Shown piece after piece: positions 32,421-43,200 of a stretch of 64,000 bases of DNA. This DNA comes from Punica granatum. Lineage: Eukaryota > Streptophyta > Magnoliopsida > Myrtales > Lythraceae. The stretch is taken from assembly GCF_007655135.1 (NCBI RefSeq), contig NC_045131.1, positions 20,444,001-20,508,000 of the forward strand, written 5' to 3'. The notes beneath the pieces were generated by a model, which searched no databases, was not told where the DNA came from, and worked only from the letters and a program-made list of their open reading frames with translations. Both the position numbers and the translations under genes were made by a program. Position 1 is the first letter of the stretch. Each line of letters begins with the position of its first letter.

Positions 32421-34019
32421 TGTCAGCACCCCATTTTGGCTCACCATTCCAAACAATGATATTAGCAATGACCCAAGCCACGACTTGAGCAGAATACAGA
32501 AAACGGCTCGGCAGAGCAAGAAATCACTATTCATCCTCAAGTTGGCAAAATTGAGCAAATGGCCCATGGACATGACAGAAGGACTCTAGGGGTCACCAAA
32601 GGGGAACAGAGCGACCAAAGAACTCAACAATGTCCAAAACCGGCGTTTTCAGTGTATTACACGGACGGCACTATTTTCCGATAGTTCGCTCGGTCATCGG
32701 AAGATAGTGAATATTGGACTCCAAAAATCCACACCAGTGCCAAATAGATGAAGAGTGTCCCCAAAGGCATTTTGCAAATCATCTGTTCTATACAGAACAA
32801 CTTTCTGTATACAGACAACTTTTCAGTGGAAGTCCAAAAATGCCGGTTTCCTAGAGAAAAGTTAATTCCAAATATCAGACGCGGCCATGCCCCATCAGCA
32901 CACAGAGTAGGAACAACGCTTTAGATTGTCTTTTGGAAGTCACACAGACACTTCAAATGACTTCCGAACGGCAAAACAAGCATACCCCTCTTCAGAAGAG
33001 CATAGCCGGAGAAGGGTCTGATGGAATTACGGCAAACGAAGTTCATACTGCATTGCCCAGAAAACTCTAGCAGACATTCACAATTGGGCAAAACAGACAG
33101 CAAAACCCTTCGCGGTTTCCCGAGTAACCTCCGAAGAGCGGAAATGACCATTTTCAGTGGAAATCCATATCCGGAGGTCCTCTTTGGGGAAATTTGATGC
33201 CGAATGCTTACGTTACACAATGCTAGCCTTCTTAAGGCTCAATGTGGAGTCGTCGGAATAATTCACACAACTCATCTAGATCTCTCAAACAGTGCTTTAG
33301 AGGTCTCAGATACACTCTTCAAGTCCTTGGAGGTCTAATCTTGACAAACAGAGATTACAGTAATCTCCGGAGTGCCCAAGCAACTCAGAAGTCATCTTGA
33401 GAAAACCAGTCTCGGCCTCCTAGGACGTCTCCGGCCCCACGTTAGCATTACCGGCTTAAGGGATGATTGTTCACGTGGTTTGACAACTTATGCCAAAATG
33501 ACCAACATGAGATGCAGACACGGGATATGCTGTCAGAAGCGGACAACTTCGCCCCGATCACTTGCAATGGGCAAAATCGGCTCCCGAGCCCCACACACAT
33601 CCGGGACATTTCTCAATAGAAAATGTCAATCTTGGGCTCATTAACTCCGTTTTCACGCGTATACAGACAATTCGACGTTCAATTCGAACCACGAACTTCG
33701 AATACGCGACCAATCGAGACCCGAGTCTTTTCCCGGTTTCTCCTCACAAGCCGTGGGACCCACGGGCTGCCCAAGGGCAACCGCCCTTTGCCCCAAACTT
33801 TTCGGCCTTTTCCCCTTTCCTCTCTTGCCCTCACCTAGCCCAAAATATCTTTGGTCTTCCAAGTCAACACTCAAGCCATTAACTCCACCTCCATTAATGC
33901 TTCTTGGCTCTTCCTCATCAAGATACTTGGATGACATTCATCCTCATCTCCATTAGGGCAACCGACCTTCATTAATGAGGCCCTTAATGGTGCTTTGTTT
34001 TGCTTAATTTCTCATTAGC

Positions 34020-34036
34020 TTCACATATATATTGCC
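34020..34036 (+). promoter_or_regulatory. Possible TATA box of the C-family LTR
   Basis: TTCACATATATATTGCC is the most TATA-like sequence in L1 and is followed by a CT-rich stretch with CTCTCAACTCC, as in the A/B LTR. It is conserved in L2 and L3. No start site is visible. Confidence 0.4.
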
Positions 34037-34360
34037 TATTTGTGATTAAGCTAATCATTCATGAAGCACACCTCATCTTGCTAGTTTCTCCCTCTAGAAA
34101 ATGCTCTCAACTCCTTAGGAACCAGCAGCAAGCAAAGAACTTCATGAAAATCAAGAATCAAGCCAAATAGCTTTGGAGTTTAGGTCGGGATCCATAGCGG
34201 GCACTATTCCGACTTATATCCAAAATTCTTCAAACTTCATAGACGACATGTTTCGGACCCAAGGATTCCATTTATGAACCCAGTTTTTTAGTTTGGAGTC
34301 GTTTGCTTATCATTTTGGATCATTTCGGGTGAAGTTGGAGCTCTCGGGTGAACAGTGCCC

Positions 34361-34945
34361 GTCACCAGGCGTCACCGAGCGCAGCCAGGCGTCACCGAGC
34401 GCAGCCAGCATCCGCAGCCAGGCGTCACCGAGCGCAGCCAGCATCCGCAGCCAGGCGTCACCGAGCGCAGCCAGCATCCGTCACCAGGCGTCACCCGCGC
34501 ACGCCCGCGCCATTCACCAGCGCACGCCCGCGCCCGTCACCAGCGCACGCCGCCCGTCACCAGCGCACGCCCGCGCGTCACGCCCGCGCCCGTCACCCGC
34601 GCACGCCCGCGCCCGTCACCCGCGCACGCCCGCGCCGTCACCCGCGCACGCCCGCGCTCGTCACCAGCGCACGCCGCGCCCGTCACCAGCGCACGCCCGC
34701 GCCCGTCACCAGCGCACGCCCGCGCCCGTCACCAGCGCACGCCCGCGCCCGTCACCCGCGCACGCCCGCGCCGTCACCGCGCACGCCCGCGCCCGTCACC
34801 CGCGCACGCCGCGCCCGTCACCCGCGCACGCCGCGCCCGTCACCAGCGCACGCCGCGCCCGTCACCAGCGCACGCCGCGCCCGTCATCAGCGCACGCCCG
34901 CGCCCGTCACCAGCGCACGCCCGCGCCCGTCACCAGCCCACGTCC
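34361..34945 (+). repeat. GC-rich CpG minisatellite inside L1
   Basis: The array consists of roughly 23-bp units of the type GCGCACGCCCGCGCCCGTCA, preceded by GCGTCACCGAGCGCAGCCAG-type units. Stop codons are nearly absent, so it is open in all frames and yields long Pro/Arg/Ala/His ORFs that are not genes. Length and unit order differ in L2 (51669-52170) and L3 (57332-57882), although the flanks are near identical. Confidence 0.9.
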
Positions 34946-35050
34946 GTGCCCACTAGCTCCCGTCACCGTGCTCGACCGTGCCCGTGCACGTCCATCCTTG
35001 CACCCGAATACCCTTTTAAGGGTTCCACCGAGTCACCCGACTCTCAAACA

Positions 35051-35090
35051 CTTCCCCGACTCTTTCCTCGTATTCCGAGGCTAGGTAAAA
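35051..35090 (+). promoter_or_regulatory. Conserved LTR block with donor-like GGCTAG|GTAA (L1)
   Basis: TTCCCCGACTCTTTCC..CCGAGGCTAG|GTAA matches 1633-1672 of the A LTR. The candidate donor GT is at 35085-35086. Confidence 0.35.
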
Positions 35091-36960
35091 CACTTTCGAC
35101 TTAGAGGAGTTAGGACTTTTTATATTTTTGCATGGCTATGGAGTATTATGGTGTTTTCATGCATGTTTCATTCACAAGATTTAATTTTTATGCAATTTTA
35201 TGTTATATTATACACGTACACTATCTTAGGACTTGCTACCATGTCGGAAAGGGGCTTGGATCATCATAAAGAAGACTATCCCGACCCTATTATGGCACAT
35301 TAAGTCTCGGCCAATTCTCTAAAGGAGAGGGTTGAGATTTAAATTGCTCTTTTCGGGTTAAGATCGGTCTCCTTAGCCTATTCAAGTTAATTTCCGAGTT
35401 TGTTTATCATTATTGCATGCATGAAGCCGGTGTTATGTTATCCTTTTCCTTAATTAACACGTTTGTGAATGTTTGTATGTTTGAATGAGCTAAACAAATC
35501 GTGATAACGCCGGCTTTTGTTAAAAAAGGGTGCTATTTATCACGGTCGATGTTTGAGCATGCGAGAAATAATTAAACCACGATTAGGAAATCGTTCGTGA
35601 CTCGGATAGAGCCATGAGAACCTTCGGCCACCCTTCACAAGATGAAGCCGAGGGCTTCTTGGCCTTCCTTGAGTCAAGAATGAATTCCTTATCTCAAGTT
35701 TAATTTGTTGATCGGATGATGTGAAGTTTTACTTCAATGTCTTTACGATTCCCATATTAAAATATCATGTAAAGACTCTTTTAAACAAAGCATGCATGGA
35801 TTCGAGTATCGATGACTCATTCGGGTCCATTTGGTTATGAGGATAGTTTCGGTCATTAGACCAAATTATCCTCGATCCTTATGGAATCGTCTTGGTCGTC
35901 GAGTCGCGAATCGTTTTCACAATTAATGCATTCGGCACAACCCTTAAGCATTAATGCCACAAACTGGTTAATCGGGACGCTCACACGATTAAACTCACTT
36001 CACACTGATAAAGTTTACCCGAATTGGACATTAACTGATAACTCGCGTCGACGAGTCGTCAAAGGATGTTGGTGCCCTTTTTAAACTTATCAATTTCAAA
36101 ACCCGAAACGCGCGGTCCGATGTAGCATGGACGTCTAAAAAGGGCTTTTGTGTCTCAACTTGAGTTTTCACTTGATTCCAGGTAACTCATGTCAAGATAC
36201 GGAAGATCTTTCTGGATCACTTCCGGACAGATCAACCGATTCTTTGGCTTTTTCAGGGTTCTTGCACAACCCTGGATGATCCAGGGAATCGGTCGACACC
36301 GGCTACAGGCCGAGGTGGCCCGCACTGTGATGTTTCCCCTTTTTTCTGAAAACAATTTTCAAATAAAGGGCAAAATCGTCTTTTCACAATCCAGCGACAT
36401 CCTTAGGGTTAGCATAACAGAAACACTACAGTACGGGATAAGAACGGGCTACCTGTTCAGGTGCAGGTTCATCTGCATAGCCTTTTCTTATCTAACTGAT
36501 GAGTTTCTGCTATCCTAACATAGACTCGGGTAACTAGAACAGTTGATCCTTGTCAGAAAACCTGTGAAATGTTGATTAACCTTTCACTCGACCTAACCAA
36601 ACACTAGATAATGGTTAGGAGGAATTCTAGATTCCAAATCTAGAGTCAAAACACGAGTTTGGTTAATTCAGTGGTAATTCAGTGTCACAATACAGAACAA
36701 CTGTAAAAGCGATTCACACACCTGAGATTTGACTCTCTTTGTCAAGTTCTCAAAACAAAGCCGAATGCTGAAACATTGGCATATGTTTGATTGTTTAGCA
36801 TATGGCATTTGCTTGCAAAAACACCCCTGGGTTAATAATCTGTTAATTCACGTAAACAAGACAATAACAAACACTTTGTCTGTTATTAACCTGTTGCTTG
36901 TTATCTTTCTACACCTGTTTGCCATGCGGGTCGGGCCTGACCCCTAGGCCGAATAATATT

Positions 36961-37031
36961 AGGGTTCAACGCCCTAATCATCGAGCACAGGGTCCAACAC
37001 CCTAATCAACACTCACAGGGTCCAACGCCCT
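36961..37031 (+). promoter_or_regulatory. Three GGTYCAAC hairpins in L1
   Basis: AGGG/CCCT (36961-36975), AGGGT/ACCCT (36989-37003) and AGGG/CCCT (37017-37031), about 28 bp apart, all with a TYCAAC loop. L2 and L3 keep them, and the solo LTR has three on its minus strand (19123-19193). Confidence 0.5.
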
Positions 37032-37276
37032 ATTCAGTGAGAGCGTTCATTGAATTTCAGTTCTTCGGTCTTTTCCCTAAACTCACGGTGAGTTAGAGTG
37101 GAATAATAACCGAACGCGAAACGACTGGAATTCGACCCTTTTGCAATTTGTATTTATTGTTTTTGAGAGCATTGTAAGGATTCTATTTGGTGCATTTATT
37201 CTGTAAGAATTCCAGTCGGTGAGCGAACGGTCCGAGAGTCGAATTAATCGAATCGGTCTAATGCTTGCCCAGACAC

Positions 37277-37386
37277 AAGTAAATCCAAGATATCGCGGTT
37301 CTGGTTCACGCAGGGATTCAACCTCCATGGTTCGATGAACTGTAATGCAAGATTGTGAACCAATTCCCCGACATATAGATTTACTT
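37277..37386 (+). promoter_or_regulatory. Structured RNA motif near the end of L1
   Basis: P1: AAGTAAATC (37277-37285) with GATTTACTT (37378-37386), 9 bp. P2: GGTTCAC (37303-37309) with GTGAACC (37355-37361). P3 region: ATGGTT/AACTGT. Compared with the A motif, P1 has about five pairs changed on both strands and P2 has one (G-C to A-U). Confidence 0.6.
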
Positions 37387-37800
37387 CTCTCCCGGCTTCT
37401 CAACCGACATCGTTTGGTTCATCGAATATCCGGTGTCAAAACGTGCGAGCCGAGTGCAGCTTAATTCACGCGGTAAATAATAAAACATGCAAGCCTAGCA
37501 AACCAGAGTACCGAAAGGGCGTGCGGGATATAGGCCCGCACGTAACATGAACCCCCGAACACGGATTTTCCGGTTCCGCACAGATCAATGCCTTAACAAC
37601 AAACTAGGTGTTCCATACCCCTAGACCCAGGGTAACTTATCCGCCCTCGACCTTCGGGTCGTAAAATGATAAGTGGCGACTCCTTCTCTCACGCGTGTCC
37701 GACGCGCGTCCCCGCGGGAAGGTGGACGTTCCGACCAAGCCGCGCGATCCAAAAGCGCGCGATGCGGGCCCCGACGAGAGTCCACATTCGGGTCCGTACA

Positions 37801-38414
37801 GCTTGGCGACTCCACTGGGGACATACTTAGTGGGTTCAGGCTCGATCCCGTTTGTTTGCTTGCATGTTCATTTACCGCTTTCTACAATTTTCCGCTTATC
37901 TACTTTATGCACCTTTACTTTCCGCACTTGCATTGCATCATACTAGTGGATTTAGGTACCTCGCCTGAAATCCCACGGGCGCCAATTTAGGAAGCTAGGT
38001 TAGTCAGAGGTTCCGAGTAAGGGAACGGATCGAGTCGGCTCCGCCACCGAACCGGCCCCCAAAGATCCTCGCTCGATTTCAAGGAATTGACACCCTTGAA
38101 TCGAGGGCCCCCATCCCTAGTTAGTGGTTTTCCCAGTAGAGCACTGAAACCATGCATAAACAGGGACCGTCATGCTGGGCCAAAAATAACCTTCACGCAG
38201 CCTACCGACCCAAAAGTTGAGTCTTTGAGTCGGCTCGTAGTTTTCTTTTTTAGGCGAGCCTTTTGTTGTTTTCACTAAGAGAGTGTTGTATAATGTAAAG
38301 AACTCGTGCTATAATTTATTTTCTGTACCTGCATGCATATTTCCAAAACAAACTAGGACATTACATCAGTTTGTTTATAAACATTAAACCAATATCTTAT
38401 CCATTTAGGTAAGA
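37801..38414 (+). other. 5' leader of element C
   Basis: It contains the PBS (37804-37823, TGGCGACTCCACTGGGGACA), a conserved donor-like GAGTAAGG (38017-38018), the left arm of the ORF1-flanking inverted repeat (38359-38373) and TAG|GTAAG at 38406-38413. No gene is seen. Confidence 0.75.
38359..38373 (+). repeat. Left arm of inverted repeat bracketing ORF1 (element C)
   Basis: CATTACATCAGTTTG pairs with CAAGCTGATGTAATG (40045-40059): 15 bp with one U-G. It is 42 bp before the ORF1 ATG. Confidence 0.75.
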
Positions 38415-38417
38415 ATG
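38406..38417 (+). promoter_or_regulatory. Splice-site-like TAG|GTAAG abutting the ORF1 ATG (element C)
   Basis: TTATCCATTTAG|GTAAGAATGG: GT at 38409-38410, ATG at 38415. U1 pairing here would cover the bases just before the start codon. Confidence 0.5.
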
Positions 38418-39911
38418 GATCGCCCGCGTCCCTGTCCTAGGCTGGATGTCATCATCACACCGTCAGCGGACATTACTCGCCTTTGGAACATATTCCGCCC
38501 AGTAGACCGCGCATTCCTCCGGCTCTTCATAGGAGACCTACCATTGCTCGCCGATTCTCCCATTGATTGGACCCTACTCAGAACTGCCATTAGTTTTTGG
38601 GATACTCAGCGAGCCGTTTTCAGCTTCCATGGGACAGAGTTAGCACCTACAGTAGAGGAATATGCGACGCTTCTTCAGCTGTCTACACCGGTTCATGACA
38701 TCGTGGTGCCCAACCCGTTTGCCACGATACAGAAAAGACTAGCCGTCCTTTTAGGTCTCCGCAACGAAGAAGTTTATTGCGAGCTTCAGTATGGAGGGGA
38801 GCACAGCATTAGGACCACATGGCTCATAGACTTCATACAGACCAGTGCTTTGAATGCCACAGGAGAGTCTTATCAGCGCGACGCTTGTCACGGATTTCTT
38901 TTACTCATCTTCGGAACCATGCTATTCCCGTACTCGTCGAACCTCACAGACGGGGCACTTGCTCAAGTCATCCTCCAAGTGGTAGGAGGCCATAGTTATG
39001 TGGAAGCCGTTTTGGCTGAGACCATTCGGTCTCTTGACTATGTACGAGAGAATCGACGGGGCAGGATGAGAGGATCTCCACATTTGCTTCAGATTTGGCT
39101 TCTCGCACACCTCAGGCCGTTCGGCTTATCTCATCCTTTTTCATGTATCACCGACGAGCGATCACTCATCGCTCGCTTACTTCATGTGTTTCGACCTTCC
39201 GACCGTAACTACACCGACTGGATGCAGTTTATGGAGGAGCTCACCCCAGCACAGTTTTTATGGACTACACGTTGGAATCCTGGCGGTCCCATGATCATGG
39301 GATGTCCTTCGATTATAGGACTTCCCTTAATCAGTCATTTGGGGAGCACACTTATCTTTCCATCCCGAGTCATCAGACAACTCGGCGGGCTACAAGATAT
39401 GCCTATAGAAGCAGATCGCACTTCACACTGCTTCAGATGGTCAAACACCACAATTTCACTCCCGGATAGGATTCTACGAGTTAGAGAGGTCCGACGCTTA
39501 TGGAGCACGCGCATCGTCCAGCAATTGTACTTTCCAGAACATCCCACTGACGAGGAGCGAGCTTTTGCAGCTACAGCAGCGTATGTGATGCAGTTCCATC
39601 CATATGGATTCGCACCTGTTCGTCGACTACGCATGCCACGGATACTGCCAACATCGCACGCAGACATTTCGGATGCAGAGAGCTCAAGTCAAGGAGTCGC
39701 ACGCACAGAGCTGCAGGTTATTAGGGCAGAACGAGATCGTCTTCGCTGTGAGCTAGTGGATATTCGCGCAGAACTCACTGATCACAGAGAGCTTCAGAGC
39801 GAGTTGGTTCAAACTCGTGCACGCGTAGCCGGCCAAGACAGGGAGATAGCGCGTTTGAACGCTACGCTGGATCTAGCGCAGGCAAGAGCGCGCAGGATCT
39901 CCCACCCTTGA
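38415..39911 (+). CDS. ORF1 protein of element C (498 aa), unknown function
   Basis: An intact ORF upstream of gag, as is usual in Tat/Ogre elements. The first ATG after the TAG|GTAAG signal is used, and it aligns with the A copy. Residues 1-120 include PVDRAFLRLFIGDLPLL and a FHGTELAPTVEEYATLL motif. Residues 150-220 contain SYQRDACHGFLLLIFGTMLF, GGHSYVEAVLAETIRSLDYV and RGRMRGSPHLLQIWLLAHLR, strongly conserved with A. About residues 425-495 form a charged heptad-like coiled coil (ELQVIRAERDRLRCELVDIR...). There is no signal peptide or transmembrane segment. The family may be what plant databases call DUF7745, related in style to the plant mobile domain; this is from memory and unverified. 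It differs from A mostly at third positions and in surface stretches, which argues for protein-level constraint. The role is unknown; oligomerisation through the coiled coil is an inference. Confidence 0.85.
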   Translation: MDRPRPCPRLDVIITPSADITRLWNIFRPVDRAFLRLFIGDLPLLADSPIDWTLLRTAISFWDTQRAVFSFHGTELAPTVEEYATLLQLSTPVHDIVVPNPFATIQKRLAVLLGLRNEEVYCELQYGGEHSIRTTWLIDFIQTSALNATGESYQRDACHGFLLLIFGTMLFPYSSNLTDGALAQVILQVVGGHSYVEAVLAETIRSLDYVRENRRGRMRGSPHLLQIWLLAHLRPFGLSHPFSCITDERSLIARLLHVFRPSDRNYTDWMQFMEELTPAQFLWTTRWNPGGPMIMGCPSIIGLPLISHLGSTLIFPSRVIRQLGGLQDMPIEADRTSHCFRWSNTTISLPDRILRVREVRRLWSTRIVQQLYFPEHPTDEERAFAATAAYVMQFHPYGFAPVRRLRMPRILPTSHADISDAESSSQGVARTELQVIRAERDRLRCELVDIRAELTDHRELQSELVQTRARVAGQDREIARLNATLDLAQARARRISHP

Positions 39912-40216
39912 GCTCATTTACTGAGCGTTTTTGCCTGTACAGAATTCGCGTAGCGCTCACTCAGCTACGGGTCGTAACAGTTGGCGGTTTAATGTTTATG
40001 TTTCCTTTTGAACAGACTGCCTTTGTAAATTATGAAACGCGAATCAAGCTGATGTAATGGCATTAGTGTTTTTAAACTCATACATCTCATGCATTTATAT
40101 ACTGTCATTTACATCTAGAAGATGGTTAACACATAACAATTGCACTTATACACTTACACATATATAGGTATTAACAACTGGCGTCGCATCGATACCCTAC
40201 TCGGGCACGCGGAAAA
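39912..40216 (+). other. ORF1-gag intergenic region of element C
   Basis: It holds the right inverted-repeat arm (40045-40059) and an acceptor-like ACTTACACATATATAG|GT (AG at 40166-40167), followed by ATTAACAACTGGCGTCGCA, 49 bp before the gag ATG. Confidence 0.6.
40045..40059 (+). repeat. Right arm of inverted repeat bracketing ORF1 (element C)
   Basis: CAAGCTGATGTAATG is complementary to 38359-38373. The stem would close a loop of about 1.67 kb around ORF1. Confidence 0.75.
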
Positions 40217-43200
40217 ATGGCTGAAGAGCAACAACCTGTTATCTCGGAGCGAGACGCGCCACCGATGCCTGCACAGTCCATCCCGGAAGATACACGTGTG
40301 ATATCATCTCCAGCACCTACAACGTATTCCGGTGCTATTCCAACGCACTTCCCTTCTCCTGCACAAGTGTCACCCAATGTTGTCGATCCCGTGCGCTTTG
40401 CCGCACTTGAAGGGATCGTTAATCAGTTGGCTGCCAATATGAACACCAATATGACAGAGCTCATGGCAATGCTTCGGGATCAAAACCGAGCTTCCTCAAG
40501 CCATACTCCGTCTCCTGAACGCAGGACAACTGTTCATCGGAATCCGATTGACCCTCCTATTTATGTGACTGATAGCGAAGATATGTCTTTTCCAGCAACG
40601 ACATATGTGCCGACAATCACTCCAGTCAGTGATCCTATGCCACCACCACCGGCTCCGACATCAGTGCCATTTCCACCCGCGGCGTTCCTATCAACAGATC
40701 CCGCAATGATCACTTTGCCGCCGCTCACCATACCTACTCAATCCCCCATTTACACCGTTCCACCACCGACGGTTCCTCCAGTCGCGATCACACAAGTCCC
40801 TGCTCCCACTATGGAACCTTTTTCATTCCAAGCTCCACAAACCCAAATGAGCTTCTCCTACCAAACTCCACCGCCTCTAAATATTCCTCCCACTGAGCCT
40901 GGCACACCTACTCATGCCGCACCTGCAATTCTACCGACGAACATTCCTCCTGAAAATGAACAGGAGAAAAGAATGAAGAGAATGGAGGAAACCATTCGAA
41001 CCCTCCAAGCAGGCACGTCCCGTCATGACTTCAGCGACAGTGACTGGAATCTCTTTCCAGGCATGTTGTTACCCCCTAAGATCAAAATTCCAGATTTCAA
41101 GAGGTACGACGGGACCAAAGACCCTCGGCATCATCTCCGTCACTACCATAGCAAAATGCTTCCGTATTGGGATTATGAGGAATTTGTCGTCCAGACTTTC
41201 CAAGACAGTCTTACGGGATCAGCGCTAGATTGGTTTATGACCCTGAAAGCCGGCGACATCTCTACATGGACAGATCTCTCTCAGAAATTCCTCGACCAAT
41301 ACCGATTCTGTGCAGAGACACCTCCTACTCTTCTTGATCTTAGCATGGCAGAGATGAAAGAAAGTCAAACTTTCGAAGCATACGCAACGGAATGGAGGGG
41401 AAAAGCGGCAAAGCATATACCTCCAATCACTGAGCGTCAGCAAGTTCAACTGTTTCATTCTACGCTCAGAGGCGCGTATTATTCACATCTCCTGGCTCAT
41501 ACTTCCTCTTTCTCAGACCTGATTGAGGCAGGAAAGAAGTTGGATATGGGAGTTAAGTTAGGAAGAATTGAAGATCCGGCAAGGAATAAAGACAGAGAGA
41601 CACCGAAGAAACAAACTGCCGGAACATCCAGAAGAGGCAAAAACGCGACTATCGGCATCGTCAATCCTGGACATCAAGCTCCACACCCAATGTCGGTGGA
41701 CTACGCCCCTGCATTACCGATTTCTCAGCCATATGCGCATCCCGTGCAGTATATGCAACCTCATCAAACGCCGCAAGCTTACTTCTCAACCCCGCCCACT
41801 GTTATCCAGTCGCAACCTCCGCAACCGTACCCTTCTGTTCAAGTTCAACCAGTTAGACCCCCGACTTCGAGGCCTCCTCAGCCGGCTCAACGTGTCCCAG
41901 CTCCTAGAACTCAACAAGACAATACTGCTCAACCGCGTTCACGCAAGCAATACACCAATTTGCCGGCTCCTCCCTCTTACATATTCAGACAGCTCCTTGC
42001 AGGCGACAAGATCAAAACGGAAGCACCAAATCCTCGTTTCGATCCGTCCATGCAGAACCAGAATCTTCGATGCGAATTTCATCGGGGTGCTCCTGGTCAT
42101 ACCCTGGACACTTGTTGGAGACTCCGGGATAAAATTCAGGAGATGATTGATGCAAGACAAATCTCCTTTAATGAGGTGAAGCCGCCAAATGTCCGTGCAA
42201 ATCCTCTTCCGGATCATGGATCAGGTGCAGGACCTTCTGTGAACATGATTAGCATTGCTGCTATTGAGGAGGAAGAAGATGCGCGAAAGCCCTCAATTCC
42301 ATTTGCTATTAACTATGCTCCAGTAGAACTCGCATTCGCTCCCGCCCCGTTCGTTATAGAAGTTCCTGCAAAGGAGCCTTATCACGATAGTCGAGTTCCC
42401 TGGACATACGAGAGCGAGGTTGCCAGTGCAGAATTGAAGATGAGCACGATGGGAATCACGCGTTCGGGACGAGTATATCAGGGTCCAGAGCATATTGACA
42501 AAGGAAAGGCTCTTGCTACTGAATCCTCAATCGCTCCAAAAGCCGTGTCATTCTCTACAAAGAAGGTCACCGATCAAGAAGCCGAAGACTTCATGAAGGT
42601 GATCAAAGCAAGCGAGTACAAAGTGATCGAGCAAATGAGCAAGTCACCAGCTCATATATCATTGCTCGCATTGCTTTTGAACTCCGAACCTCATCGGAAC
42701 GCTTTGCTGAAAGTTCTCACCGCGGCACAAGTCCCGAAAGATACTGCACCGAATAGAATTGAGGAGACGGTGAATTCTATTTTCTCAAATCAGATTTCCT
42801 TTTCGGAAGACGAAATTCCCACGGAAGGACAAGCACATTTGCGGGCGTTGCACATAGTTTGCAAGTGCAACAACCACATCGTTGGTCGAGTCATGATCGA
42901 CAACGGCTCTGCTCTTAACGTTTGCCCCGTCTCCACGTTGAAACAGATGAACGTGGACATGAGTCACATTCGTGCAAGCAAGACCACCGTTCGAGCCTTT
43001 GACGGCTCTAAGAGAGTGGTGAACGGTGAAATTGATCTCCTAATCGAGGTGGGTCCTTGCTCATTCTCTATTACCTTCCAGATCTTGGAAATACCCAATG
43101 CTTTTAGTCTCCTACTTGGAAGACCATGGATTCACGCCGCCGGCGCCGTTCCTTCATCATTGCACCAGAAGTTAAAATTCTTTGCCGAAGGCAAACTCAT

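Larger units (their letters stand above)
32421..37800 (+). repeat. LTR L1, C family (5380 bp)
   Basis: It starts TGTCAGCACCCC and ends GGTCCGTACA. It has little in common with the A/B LTR in its first 2.5 kb, but shares the terminal 12 bp, the GGCTAG|GTAA block, the GGTYCAAC hairpins and the structured motif. ORFs inside the GC-rich part (34293-35104) are artefacts of composition. Confidence 0.93.

Noticed and set aside
34293..35104. Long Pro/Arg/Ala/His-rich ORFs in three frames (also at 51601-52331 and 57264-58203)
   Set aside because: They are open because the GC-rich minisatellite has almost no stop codons; frames and lengths change between near-identical LTRs.
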